Under the pieces are notes generated by a model. It searched no databases, had not been told where the DNA came from, and saw nothing but the letters and a program-made list of their open reading frames with translations. The position numbers and the translations under genes are program-made. This document shows, one piece after another, positions 8,794 through 17,390 of a DNA stretch of 64,000 nt. Where the stretch lies: the NCBI GenBank assembly GCA_948467735.1, contig CAOKFN010000024.1, positions 1 through 64,000 of the forward strand, read 5' to 3'. Each line of letters opens with the position of its first letter. Positions within the stretch are counted from its first letter, which is position 1. Origin of the DNA: an uncultured bacterium (lineage in GTDB: Bacteria; Bacillota; Clostridia; Lachnospirales; Lachnospiraceae).

Positions 8794-8822
8794 ATTATAT
8801 CAGCCCGAATTCATTTTAACAA
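8794..8822 (-). promoter_or_regulatory. promoter of the HipA-like gene
   Basis: TTGTTA (8817-8822), 17-bp spacer, TATAAT (8794-8799) on the minus strand, leaving a leader of about 130 nt before the gene. The rest of the 8662-9020 gap shows no gene, terminator or repeat that can be supported. Confidence 0.65.
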
Positions 8823-9020
8823 CAACTTCTTATACCTCTGACATGACAAACACAAAAATATTTCCATCCCTCCGATGTAACGGCCATGTCGTGTCTGAAA
8901 ACTCATTCTCCCTGTCCGCACTCCCTAAAGTATCCGTTCCGTACATAATTTCCCGAAAATTCATGTGAACAGCCGGCTGGGGTTCGATTTGTCCAAATTC
9001 TCCCTCAAATCAGACAATTT

Positions 9021-9695
9021 CTACTTAAAAAACTCATGCCCTCCATGGACAAACAAATGGGTCAGGTTCTCGTCAAACCATTTCATCTTATTCTTGTCCG
9101 CGGATTTTCTGGCGGCGAAATACAGCGCACCCTGAGAGATGTCCTCCCCTGTCAGGGCACGTCCCACGGCGCTGATGGTCTCGTCGCTGATTTTCACCTG
9201 ATAATAGCTGCCGTCGGAAACGGGTGAAAACTGTGCCGTCCCGTTTTCCATCTGGAATACTACCCCGGACACCGTATCCGGAAATTCCTCGTCTTCCATC
9301 CGGTTCAGAACCACGTTTGCCACCAGAAGCTTCCCTTCCTCATCCTCAGTGCCCGCCTCTGCCTCCACAATCCGCAGGAGCGTCTCCAATTCATCGTCGG
9401 GCAGGTTATATATGTATTTTTGTTCCAAAAGGCAGTAATCTATGACCCTCTGTCCGGATATGGCCGTCTCCACAATCCCCAGCCCGCTCTCTTGTCCGCC
9501 GGAAGCGGGCGGTTCTTCCTGCACCCATGCCTTTTCCCTCTCTTTGGCTTTCGCCTCCAGCTCCTGCAGCTCCAATTTCAGCCTCTGGACCGGCTGAGAA
9601 TATAATCTGACAACATCCACTCCCCTGACGCACAAAAAACACGCAAAAAACAAAAAGCTTCCCAATACCAGAAAACTCACGGCTCTCCTATACAT
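9021..9695 (-). CDS. SleB-type cell wall hydrolase (Hydrolase_2 domain), membrane-anchored
   Basis: About 224 aa. It has one N-terminal membrane anchor (AVSFLVLGSFLFFACFLCV), a charged coiled-coil-like stretch (LKLELQELEAKAKEREKAW) and a C-terminal Hydrolase_2 domain. That domain starts LLRIVEAEAGTEDEEGKLLVANVVLNRM, with the putative catalytic Glu in EAEAG, followed by FSPVSDGSYY and ALYFAARKS. The family includes the spore cortex-lytic enzyme SleB, but an anchored version like this may act in vegetative wall turnover. The ATG at 9695 was chosen over two upstream in-frame starts because GGTGG precedes it and it sits just before the anchor. Monocistronic by context. Confidence 0.85.
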   Translation of the reverse strand: MYRRAVSFLVLGSFLFFACFLCVRGVDVVRLYSQPVQRLKLELQELEAKAKEREKAWVQEEPPASGGQESGLGIVETAISGQRVIDYCLLEQKYIYNLPDDELETLLRIVEAEAGTEDEEGKLLVANVVLNRMEDEEFPDTVSGVVFQMENGTAQFSPVSDGSYYQVKISDETISAVGRALTGEDISQGALYFAARKSADKNKMKWFDENLTHLFVHGGHEFFK

Positions 9696-9874
9696 ATTCC
9701 ACCAATCCTTTCCCATACACCCGGTCCGCATGATATTTTAAAACAGCACAAAATGTTCCCTACTGTTAAATTCGGCCCGCTGCCTGTCCGATATATCAAA
9801 TATATGAAGTTTATCCCGAAAATATATCTAAAATGGAAGTATTTTTTATATTTGACATGCAGGGTAGGAGCAGT

Positions 9875-10705
9875 ATGAACAAAAAATCAACTGTGAAAGT
9901 GAAAAACAAAAACTTAAATCTTCCGGAAGGCGTCTTCTCCGCCGCAAAAAAAAGCGGGGAAGTGTATTATCGCGCCTCTCTGACTTATAAGAGCAAGCAT
10001 ATCAGTCTGGGCAGCTTCCCCACGGCCCAAGCCGCTCACGCCGCCTATCTGGAAGGGCTGCGCCTCCTGCGGAATCCTGCCGTAGATGTGAATTCCTATC
10101 GGGAAGCTTCCCCTCTGGCATTTGAAAAATGGGTTTCTCTCCTGAATTTTCGGGACAATGGGCTGTATTCGGCCAATCCTATCTATATGTCCCGGAAATT
10201 ATTCTACTACTATTTATCCCCGTCCCATGTCCTGAAATTTGATCCGGACGATTTATTTTATTATGCCTCTCATAAAATCATGAGCCGGGGCGGTCATTAT
10301 TTTGTAGCGGATCACGGCTCTCAGGTCAGCATTGTCACCAGATACGGCATCAGACCCTATGCCAGAGAAGGGCGGGATTTCCGTTTTATCAACGGGGATA
10401 GAAATGATTTCCGTCGCGAAAACTTGGAGATTGTAAATATTTACCATGGCGTTACCCGGGAACAGAAAAACGGACAGTACCTCTATACTGTCCGCATCCA
10501 TATCAAGGGAAATTATCTGGTAGGCCGTTATGACTCGGAGATAGAGGCCGCCATCGCTTATAATAAAGCGGCGGACGTGCTGAAAAAAAACGGCGCCGCC
10601 AAAAATTTCCCGCAAAACTATATTGAAGATATCTCTCCCAGAAAATATGCGGAAATTTATACCTCGCTCCATATTTCCCAGCGCATCCTGAAATACCGTC
10701 CGTAG
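9875..10705 (+). CDS. AP2-HNH-AP2 type protein with degenerate HNH core
   Basis: 276 aa, one of two plus-strand genes in the window. The N-terminal block GVFSAAKKSGEVYYRASLTYKSKHISLGSF and AAHAAYLEG match an AP2-like DNA-binding domain. A second AP2 follows near the C terminus (GVTREQKNGQYLYTVRI, VGRYDSEIEAAIAYNKAADVL). Between them lies a region patterned like an HNH homing endonuclease (FDPDDLFYYAS, then INGDRNDFRRENLEIVN). The histidines expected before and at the start of that core are absent (VSIVTRYGI; FRFINGD), so nuclease activity is doubtful. ATG 9875 has AGGAG 4 nt upstream and beats an in-frame ATG at 9833. Likely a domesticated DNA-binding protein; its target is unknown. Confidence 0.7.
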   Translation: MNKKSTVKVKNKNLNLPEGVFSAAKKSGEVYYRASLTYKSKHISLGSFPTAQAAHAAYLEGLRLLRNPAVDVNSYREASPLAFEKWVSLLNFRDNGLYSANPIYMSRKLFYYYLSPSHVLKFDPDDLFYYASHKIMSRGGHYFVADHGSQVSIVTRYGIRPYAREGRDFRFINGDRNDFRRENLEIVNIYHGVTREQKNGQYLYTVRIHIKGNYLVGRYDSEIEAAIAYNKAADVLKKNGAAKNFPQNYIEDISPRKYAEIYTSLHISQRILKYRP

Positions 10706-10717
10706 CAGTATCCCTTT

Positions 10718-11812
10718 CTATTTGTCCGCATAATTGATAAAACTAATATTCATGTTCACATTTCCCGAAATCCCGTCCACGGCTCCCTCGTAGTTATACT
10801 GCCACATGGTAAATTTATAGGGATAATCCGGAATATCCTCCGCCTGAGAAAGCCAAACGTCGTAAGCGGTAAGCTTCGACAGATCGATTTCCTTCAGCAG
10901 CCATTCCTTATTGCCATAAAGCATGGTTTTATATCCCGCGCCGGCAATGGTATCCATGAACGCCTTGGCAATATCGGTTTTCTGTTCTCTGGTCAGGGCG
11001 TCCGTTCTGGCCGTATCGTTGGGAATGAATTCCATATCATAAGCCACCGGATAAGTAATCTGATATCCCCCGAGATTATCCAGAACCATCCTTGCCTCCT
11101 CAACAGCCTCATTCACCGTAATCGCCTGAGAAAAGAAATAGACCCCCACATCCAATCCGGCTTCCTGCGCCTGTTCCAGATTTTCCTTAAAATTCTCATC
11201 CAAAAGCAGCTGGCCCGTGCCATAGCCCCTGACACCTGCACGCAGCATGACGAAATCAATCCCCGCTTTTTTTACTCTGGCAAAATCCACCGAATCCTGC
11301 TGTTTGGAAATATCCACCCCCGCAAAGGAAGTTTTCCGGCCGTTTTCGTAATATTTCATCAGATTGGACTGGCACACCAGCTTTGTAAAGTCAAAATCAT
11401 GCTGGGGCAGATAGGGATTGATTAGAACCCATTCTTCCCTGTCATCCGCATATTTGATCAAGGTATGCTTTCCGTCCGTGGAAGGGTCTTCCACTGCCGG
11501 AGGGGCCTCCGTGGGGGCAGGCGTCTTTGTAGGTTCCGGATACATATCCCAGAAATCAAAGTCATCCGGGCTCAGGGTGCTGCCGGTCAAAAGCTCTTCA
11601 ATATCCGTGCTGGTGGTGACAGAAGAAACCGCACCTCCCGACGCCTGTATGGAAGAATTCTGCTGGTTGTGATTCCTGCGGCTGTTGTTTTTGTCATTGA
11701 TATACAGCACAGCAATCAAAATCACCACCACAAAAATTGTCACCGCAATCATGGCCGACACAATGGTTGACGTCATACCGGAATGTTCATCATAATCATC
11801 GGGCATTCTCAC
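10718..11812 (-). CDS. GH25 family lysozyme, membrane-anchored
   Basis: 364-aa muramidase. It begins with a short cytoplasmic tail, one membrane helix (IVSAMIAVTIFVVVILIAVLYI, about residues 17-38) and a Pro/Thr/Glu-rich linker, followed by the GH25 barrel from FAGVDISKQQDSVDF to the end. Active-site acids are D176-region VDIS and the D-x-E of PVAYDMEF. Expected to cleave the MurNAc-GlcNAc bond in peptidoglycan outside the membrane. The start is GTG 11812, 9 nt after AAGGAGG; the ATG two codons later is too far from it. It sits just downstream of the rnf operon, separated by about 90 nt, and convergently faces the AP2-like gene. Confidence 0.92.
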   Translation of the reverse strand: MRMPDDYDEHSGMTSTIVSAMIAVTIFVVVILIAVLYINDKNNSRRNHNQQNSSIQASGGAVSSVTTSTDIEELLTGSTLSPDDFDFWDMYPEPTKTPAPTEAPPAVEDPSTDGKHTLIKYADDREEWVLINPYLPQHDFDFTKLVCQSNLMKYYENGRKTSFAGVDISKQQDSVDFARVKKAGIDFVMLRAGVRGYGTGQLLLDENFKENLEQAQEAGLDVGVYFFSQAITVNEAVEEARMVLDNLGGYQITYPVAYDMEFIPNDTARTDALTREQKTDIAKAFMDTIAGAGYKTMLYGNKEWLLKEIDLSKLTAYDVWLSQAEDIPDYPYKFTMWQYNYEGAVDGISGNVNMNISFINYADK

Positions 11813-11900
11813 AAACGCTCTCCTCCTTTTTCTGTTTCCGCAGGCGGAAACTTATTTCTCTATTCTCGCATTCCCGTTTTCGCATACAGGAACTTTTATG

Positions 11901-12698
11901 TCAAATTCTTTTAATACTCTTCTTCGGACATTTCTCCGCGCAGGCGCCGCAGCTCACGCACTTTTCCTGATTGATTTTCGCATGAAAATCCGTCACTGAC
12001 ACCGCTTGGGAAGGACAGTTTTTCACACAGATGCCGCAGCCGATACAGCCCGTCTGACAGGCTTTCATCGTCACGGGCCCCTTGTCCGTGGAGCTGCAGG
12101 CCACCGCGTATTTCGCCTCATAAGGAATCAGGGATATCAGATGCTTCGGACAAACCTCCACACATTTTCCGCAGGCCCTGCAGGCCTCTTTGTCAACCAC
12201 CGCCGCGCCGTTTATCACATGAATGGCGTCAAAAGGACAGACCTCCACACAGGTTCCATATCCAAGGCAGCCGCTGCTGCAGGCCTTTGGCCCGCCTCCC
12301 GGCACAAATCCCATCACCCGGCAGTCCTTTACGCCGCTGTAATCATAGACTTCCGTCACCTTTTCGCAATCTCCCTGACAGGCAACAAACGCCGTCATGC
12401 GCTGGGCCGCACCGGCTTCCACTCCCATTATGGCCGCAATTTTCTCACCGACTCCGGCGCCCCCCACTGGGCAGGCGTTCACAGGCGCCTCTCCCTTTGC
12501 GATGGCGGCGGCCAGACCGGAACATCCGGCATAACCGCAGCCGCCGCAGTTATTGCCCGGCAGTGCGGCCAGCACGGCTTCTTCCCTTTCGTCCACTTCC
12601 ACCTTGAACCGAATGCCCGCCGCTCCCAGAAAGAGACCCACAAAGATACCCACGATACCCACAATGGCGGCGGCGCTTAAAATACCCGTTATACTCAT
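11901..12698 (-). CDS. rnfB: Rnf complex subunit B, ferredoxin-like iron-sulfur protein
   Basis: Electron-transfer subunit (265 aa) of the ferredoxin:NAD+ oxidoreductase that pumps Na+ or H+. It has an N-terminal membrane helix, then a four-Cys motif (GNNCGGCGYAGCSGLA ... NACPVGG), then ferredoxin clusters read as CLGYGTCVEVCPFDA, CRACGKCVEVCPKH, CIGCGICVKNCPSQ and CVSCGACAEKCPKK. This is the expected cluster-rich architecture. It is the last gene of the operon. A 220-bp gap with a tandem palindromic repeat separates it from rnfA, unusual because the other rnf genes overlap or nearly touch. SD is AGGAG about 10 nt before ATG. Confidence 0.96.
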   Translation of the reverse strand: MSITGILSAAAIVGIVGIFVGLFLGAAGIRFKVEVDEREEAVLAALPGNNCGGCGYAGCSGLAAAIAKGEAPVNACPVGGAGVGEKIAAIMGVEAGAAQRMTAFVACQGDCEKVTEVYDYSGVKDCRVMGFVPGGGPKACSSGCLGYGTCVEVCPFDAIHVINGAAVVDKEACRACGKCVEVCPKHLISLIPYEAKYAVACSSTDKGPVTMKACQTGCIGCGICVKNCPSQAVSVTDFHAKINQEKCVSCGACAEKCPKKSIKRI

Positions 12699-12712
12699 TT
12701 GTCCAATCTCCT

Positions 12713-12920
12713 ATTCCAGTTCCGCATCCGAGAATCAATGCCCTTCTCCTTGGAAGGACTGCTGTCCGTTTCCGGACATCAGTCCTTCCGGCCATTGCTC
12801 CTCGGATGCTGTTTTGATTCCAGTTCCGCATCCGCGAACCAATGCCCTTCTCCTTGGAAGGACTGCTGTCCGTTTCCGGGCACCAGTCCTTCCGGCCATT
12901 GCTCCTCGGATGCCGTTTTT
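12713..12920. repeat. two tandem 104-bp palindromic units between rnfA and rnfB
   Basis: Copy 1 is 12713-12816 and copy 2 is 12817-12920, about 95% identical by eye. In copy 1 GCATCCGAG (12724-12732) pairs with CTCGGATGC (12801-12809), GGAAGGACTG (12752-12761) with CAGTCCTTCC (12780-12789), and GTCCG with CGGAC at the tip. The unit therefore folds into a long branched hairpin. It contains no ORF. It could be a REP/MITE-like element or an mRNA processing and stability element that sets rnfB level. Confidence 0.85.
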
Positions 12921-13503
12921 ATAACAGACCCGAAAATCCGCAGAAGGCAATCGCCATCAGCCCCGCGGTCAAGAGTACCAAAGGACTGCCCCGAAAGGAC
13001 TCTGGGATATCGTTATATTCCAGCTTTTCACGAATTCCCGCCAGAATCACAATGGCAATCGTAAACCCTGCAGCAGTTGCAAACCCGTTCACAATTCCGG
13101 CCAAAATCCCATATTCCTTCTGTACATTGGTGATGGCCACCCCAAGCACCGCGCAGTTGGTGGTAATCAGCGGCAGATACACGCCAAGGGCCTCATATAA
13201 CGCAGGCATTGCCTTCCGCAGAAACATTTCCACAAACTGCACAAGCGCCGCAATCACCAAGATAAACACAATGGTTCTCAGATACTCCACATGGAATCTT
13301 TCAAGCACGTATTGGTAGATTACGCCCGCCACCGCGCTGGCAAGGGTAATCACGAAAATAACCGCGGTTCCCATGCCCGCCGCCGTATTTGTCTTTCTGG
13401 ATACTCCCAAGAAGGGGCATAACCCCAGAAACTGGCTCAGCACCACATTGCTTACCAGAGAAGAACCTATCAAAATAACGAGCAGTTCCTTTACGCTTTC
13501 CAT
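12919..13503 (-). CDS. rnfA: Rnf complex subunit A, membrane protein
   Basis: 194 aa with six predicted membrane segments, starting MESVKELLVILIGSSLVSNVVLSQFLGLCPFLGVS. The motif N-x-V-L-x-Q-x-L-G-x-C-P-F-L-G-V and the later NCAVLGVA are the paired Cys motifs by which RnfA and RnfE hold an intramembrane iron-sulfur site. The ATG follows the rnfE stop directly with GGGGGG as ribosome site, so translation is probably coupled. Length and sequence are normal for the family. Confidence 0.97.
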   Translation of the reverse strand: MESVKELLVILIGSSLVSNVVLSQFLGLCPFLGVSRKTNTAAGMGTAVIFVITLASAVAGVIYQYVLERFHVEYLRTIVFILVIAALVQFVEMFLRKAMPALYEALGVYLPLITTNCAVLGVAITNVQKEYGILAGIVNGFATAAGFTIAIVILAGIREKLEYNDIPESFRGSPLVLLTAGLMAIAFCGFSGLL

Positions 13504-14376
13504 TTATTTCCCCCCTTCGATGGCGGACTTGGCGCCTGAGGCTTCGTTCTGTTTCCTATCCGGTTCGGCTTCTGTCCGGTGTTCCTCTTCTGTCTTGGCT
13601 TCCGCACCCGCTTCTTTCTTCATCCCGGGCTTATCTTCCGCACCGGCTTCTTTCTTCGTCCCGGGCTTATTTTTCACTCCGGCGCCCGCGTCATAAAAAC
13701 GCTTCCCGCAGCCGGTATCCCCGCAGTTCATGCAGTCCTCGCTGCAGCCGGAGCCGATTTTTTCGTAAGATCTGCCCTGTTTTTTCCTGACATTTTTTAT
13801 GTAATTCTGCAGCGCCACAAGGGCCGCCAGCACGAAAAACGCACCCGGCGCCTGTCCGAAAATCCTGATCGGTTCAAAAGAATCCGGCATCAATTCAAAG
13901 CCAAATAACTCCCCCGCGCCCAAAAGCTCTCTGACCGCACCGATGCAGGTCAGGGCAAAGGTAAAGCCAAGCCCCATCCCCACGCCGTCGAAAAGGGAAG
14001 GAATGGGCGGGTTGGAATAGGCATAGCTCTCCGCCCTTCCCAAGATAATGCAGTTTACCACGATCAGCGGAATATATACCCCCAATGATTTGTTCAGGGA
14101 AGGAATATAGGCCTCCAAAAGCAACTGCACCGCCGTCACAAAGGACGCGATAATCACGATGAACGCCGGGATACGTACTCTGTTCGGTATGATGCTCCTG
14201 AGCAGAGAGATAATCAGGTTGCTGAGCGCCAAAACCACCATGGTGGTCAGCCCCATTCCAAGGCCGTTCATGGCGGAGGTGGTGACGGCCAGCGTGGGAC
14301 ACATTCCCAGCGTCAGCACAAAAGTAGGGTTCTCTTTTATCAGGCCGTTGTACAGCCTCTCTCCCGCTTTATTCAT
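13504..14376 (-). CDS. rnfE: Rnf complex subunit E with Cys-rich, repetitive C-terminal tail
   Basis: About 290 aa. The first ~205 residues are a normal RnfE membrane domain: NPTFVLTLGMCPTLAVTT and NCIILGRAE carry the paired cysteines, and there are about six helices. The remaining ~85 residues are extra. They comprise a short segment G-C-S-E-D-C-M-N-C-G-D-T-G-C-G, with C-x3-C-x2-C-x4-C spacing, then a hydrophilic tail with two copies of KPG(T/M)KKEAGAE and a Glu/Lys/Ala-rich end. The four Cys could bind a metal or cluster on the cytoplasmic side. The ATG at 14376 has GGAGG 8 nt upstream and overlaps the rnfG stop. Confidence 0.95.
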   Translation of the reverse strand: MNKAGERLYNGLIKENPTFVLTLGMCPTLAVTTSAMNGLGMGLTTMVVLALSNLIISLLRSIIPNRVRIPAFIVIIASFVTAVQLLLEAYIPSLNKSLGVYIPLIVVNCIILGRAESYAYSNPPIPSLFDGVGMGLGFTFALTCIGAVRELLGAGELFGFELMPDSFEPIRIFGQAPGAFFVLAALVALQNYIKNVRKKQGRSYEKIGSGCSEDCMNCGDTGCGKRFYDAGAGVKNKPGTKKEAGAEDKPGMKKEAGAEAKTEEEHRTEAEPDRKQNEASGAKSAIEGGK

Positions 14377-15016
14377 TTCCGGCACCTCCCTCCCGCAGCA
14401 GAGCGCACACTTTCAATCCGCCGTTGACCGCGTTGGTTACGGCTCTTGTGGTGATGGTGGCGCCGGATATGGCGTCTATCTCGTTATCGGCGGCCGCGCC
14501 CGCCTTGGTATAGGCAAAGGCCTCCACATTCTTGTCATGAAACTGCGGCGCCAGCTCCTCCGGGGCCAGCATGCCAAGGCCCGGGGTCTCAGATATTTCC
14601 AAGATGGAGATATCGTTCAGTGTTCCGTCCAAGGCCACTCCCATATATAATACAATATTGCCCCCATATCCTTCTGTGGAAATTGTTTCCAGCACATAGC
14701 CCAGCAGTCTGTCATCCTCCCCCAGCGCCCGATAGACGCTTCCGATTTTCACTCCGTCCCGGGACAGCTCCTGCGCCAGCTCATCCTCCACCACATAATC
14801 CAGTTTCTCAAAGGATGACGCCGATTGGAATACCTTGCCGCAGGCCTGCTGCACCGCTTGTTCCTGCTGAATGCGAATGGGATCCTTGGTCAGCTCATAG
14901 ACCACTCCCAGCACCAGCCCCGCAATCAAGGTAATGGCAAACAGGATTCCCGCCTCCTTTAACATGACAAGCACATCGCTCCTGCCGCTTGAAACCGTTA
15001 TTTTTTCAGTCCGCAT
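14369..15016 (-). CDS. rnfG: Rnf complex subunit G, covalent FMN protein
   Basis: About 215 aa with one N-terminal helix (LKEAGILFAITLIAGLVLGVVY) and an extracytoplasmic FMN-binding domain. The covalent FMN threonine lies in DAISGATITTRAVTNAV. The start at ATG 15016 is preferred over an upstream in-frame start because GGGAGG lies 8 nt before it and it overlaps the rnfD stop as is usual in this operon. It overlaps rnfE by 8 nt at its 3' end. Confidence 0.96.
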   Translation of the reverse strand: MRTEKITVSSGRSDVLVMLKEAGILFAITLIAGLVLGVVYELTKDPIRIQQEQAVQQACGKVFQSASSFEKLDYVVEDELAQELSRDGVKIGSVYRALGEDDRLLGYVLETISTEGYGGNIVLYMGVALDGTLNDISILEISETPGLGMLAPEELAPQFHDKNVEAFAYTKAGAAADNEIDAISGATITTRAVTNAVNGGLKVCALLREGGAGNE

Positions 15017-16001
15017 TCCGCTTCCCTCCCTTCCGATAGCCGAAGGCTGTGGGTTTCGTGTATTTCTCAATCAATGGAACCAGAAGGTTTCCAAGAATAA
15101 TGGCGTAAGAAACGCCCTCCGCACCCGGGCCGTAAATCCGGAAGATTCCCGTCATCAAGCCTAAAAAAACGCCGAACACATACTGCCCTTTGACCGTAAT
15201 GGGCCTCGTCACATAATCCGTGGCCATGAAAAACGCTCCCAGCATCAAACCGCCGCCGGAGAGCTGGGCCGCCAGATAAGCGGGGTCAAATCCATGCCCG
15301 CCGAATATGGCAGCAAACAGCACAAATGTCGCTATGTAGCTGCCCGGGACTTTTAAATCAATCACTCCCAGCAGAAGCAGAAAACAGGCTCCCGCCAGCA
15401 GCGCGATAACGGATGTCTCGCCGATGGTACCCGCGGTGTACCCGAGGAACATATCCAGTGCATTCACCTGTTCTCCCGCTTTCAGCGCCGCAAGGGGCGT
15501 AGCGCCCGTATAGGCGTCGCAGTCAAAGGCCGTCATTGCATTGGGGAAGGAAAGCAGCAAAAAGCATCTTGCCGCCAGCGCCGGATTCATGAAATTCTGT
15601 CCTAAGCCTCCAAACAGCATTTTCACCACAAGAATGGCAAAAACGCCGCCCAAAGCCGCCATCCAAAGAGGGATGCCCACCGGCAGGTTCAGCGCCAGAA
15701 GAAGCCCTGTCACCACCGCGGAAAGATCCATAATCGTCATATGCTTGAGAAGATTCTTATTCTTCTCTGTATCCTTATTTCCTGCGTTTTCCTTTCCGCA
15801 TTTGTACAATCCAAATAGGAATTCCGTCAAAACCGTACTTACTATTGTCACCAGAATCACCGCCAGCGCCCTGCTGCCGAAATTGTATATTCCAAATCCG
15901 GCAGCGGGCATCAATGCCGCGATCACCGCAAGCATGATGCCGCTTGTGGTCACTCTGGAACGAATATGAGGATTGGAAGATACCTTGTACAATTCACTCA
16001 T
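15006..16001 (-). CDS. rnfD: Rnf complex subunit D, covalent FMN membrane protein
   Basis: 331-aa polytopic membrane subunit, starting MSELYKVSSNPHIRSRVTTSGIM, the family's N-terminal signature. The FMN-accepting threonine is in the loop YTGATPLAAL. Homologous to NqrB of the Na+-NQR complex, it is thought to carry the ion path. ATG 16001 has AGGAG 9 nt upstream. The 18 bases around this ribosome site are identical to the leader of rnfB. Confidence 0.97.
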   Translation of the reverse strand: MSELYKVSSNPHIRSRVTTSGIMLAVIAALMPAAGFGIYNFGSRALAVILVTIVSTVLTEFLFGLYKCGKENAGNKDTEKNKNLLKHMTIMDLSAVVTGLLLALNLPVGIPLWMAALGGVFAILVVKMLFGGLGQNFMNPALAARCFLLLSFPNAMTAFDCDAYTGATPLAALKAGEQVNALDMFLGYTAGTIGETSVIALLAGACFLLLLGVIDLKVPGSYIATFVLFAAIFGGHGFDPAYLAAQLSGGGLMLGAFFMATDYVTRPITVKGQYVFGVFLGLMTGIFRIYGPGAEGVSYAIILGNLLVPLIEKYTKPTAFGYRKGGKRNAD

Positions 16002-16048
16002 AACATTTTTCTCCTATTCCAGTTCCGTTCTTGTATTTTAGCGCCCTT

Positions 16049-17368
16049 TTACTTTTTTCTCTTTGCCAGCTGAATCCTGCGCATGGATTTAATCTGCTGG
16101 GTCAGGGGGCGTTTGGCCGGACAGACAAAGCTGCAGCAGCCGCACTCGCAGCATTCCATTCCGTAGTTCTTGACAAAAGCGTCCTCGTCAAAATGCTCCG
16201 CGTAATACGCCAGCCTGCTGGGAAGTATCCTGCCGGGGCAGACCTCCGCGCAGCGCCCGCAGTTAATGCAGGGACCCGGTTCCATGGCGGATACCTCATC
16301 CCTAGAGAGGGCCAGAAGCGCCGTGGCCGTCTTGGTGGAAGGCACGTCCAGACCAAACAGGGCAAATCCCATCATGGGGCCGCCGCATATGATCTTCTCG
16401 GGAGTTCCCTTGAAGCCCCCCGCCGCCTCTAAAATCTCGCTGTAGGACGTGCCGATGCGCACTCTGAAATTGGCGGGATTCACCACCGCATTTCCTGTGA
16501 CGGTGACAATTCTTTCCGTCAGCGGCCTGCCCTCCGTAACCGCTCTATGTATGGCAGTAAGGGTGTCCACATTGTTCACCACGCATCCCACATCTGCCGG
16601 AAGCATGGTGGAATTAATCCTCCTGTTTGTGACGGCGTAAATCAGCTGGCGCTCCCCTCCTTGGGGATACTTAGTTTTCAACGCTTTCACGCTGATTTTT
16701 TTCTCTTCTTCTGTCAGTCTCCGCAGGAGGGCGATGCAGTCGGGCTTATTGTCTTCCACCGCCAGCACTCCCTGCGCATTGGGGAAAAGTTTCAATACGA
16801 TTTTCAGTCCGCCTATCAGTTTTTCCGGTTCCTCCAGCATCCTGCGGTAATCGGAAGTCAGATAGGGCTCGCACTCCGCGCAGTTTGCAATCACATATTC
16901 AATCTTGTCCGGCTCCTTGGGGGAGAGCTTTACATGGGTTGGGAACCCCGCTCCTCCCATGCCCACAATTCCGGCCTCTCTAATCGCTCCCACAATCTCT
17001 TCCCGGCTCATTTTATCCAAAGAAGCTCCAAGGGGATGAAATTCCGTCTCCTCATACTGGCCGTCATTTTCTACAATGATGCTCATAACCATATCGCCCG
17101 CCGCAGCACGCCTAGGCTCAATCGCTTTCACCACACCCGACACCGAGGCATGCACGGGGGCCGATACAAAGCCGCCGCTCTCCGCAATCTTCTGTCCCGC
17201 CAGCACCCTGTCCCCCTTGGCAGCAATGGCTTTGGCGGGCGCGCCGATATGCTGTGACAAGGGATACGCCAAGATGTTTCCGGGCAGAACGTCCCTGATA
17301 GGCTTGTCTTTGGACAAATCTTTCCCGTCATAGGGATGGATTCCCCCCACAAATGTCAATTTCGCCAT
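16049..17368 (-). CDS. rnfC: Rnf complex subunit C, NADH/FMN and iron-sulfur subunit
   Basis: 439 aa from ATG 17368, chosen because AAGGAG lies 4 nt before it and MAKLTFVGGIHPYDGK is the normal family start; a longer frame back to 17488 is not supported. The N terminus is followed by a glycine-rich nucleotide/FMN region (GMGGAGFPTHVKL) and an SLBB-like segment. The C terminus has two ferredoxin motifs, CINCGRCAEVCPG and CCECGCCSFVCPA. It exchanges electrons with NAD+/NADH at the cytoplasmic face. First gene of the rnfCDGEAB operon, preceded by a large hairpin in its leader. Confidence 0.97.
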   Translation of the reverse strand: MAKLTFVGGIHPYDGKDLSKDKPIRDVLPGNILAYPLSQHIGAPAKAIAAKGDRVLAGQKIAESGGFVSAPVHASVSGVVKAIEPRRAAAGDMVMSIIVENDGQYEETEFHPLGASLDKMSREEIVGAIREAGIVGMGGAGFPTHVKLSPKEPDKIEYVIANCAECEPYLTSDYRRMLEEPEKLIGGLKIVLKLFPNAQGVLAVEDNKPDCIALLRRLTEEEKKISVKALKTKYPQGGERQLIYAVTNRRINSTMLPADVGCVVNNVDTLTAIHRAVTEGRPLTERIVTVTGNAVVNPANFRVRIGTSYSEILEAAGGFKGTPEKIICGGPMMGFALFGLDVPSTKTATALLALSRDEVSAMEPGPCINCGRCAEVCPGRILPSRLAYYAEHFDEDAFVKNYGMECCECGCCSFVCPAKRPLTQQIKSMRRIQLAKRKK

Positions 17369-17390
17369 ATTCTCCTTACGTCCTTTCGCC

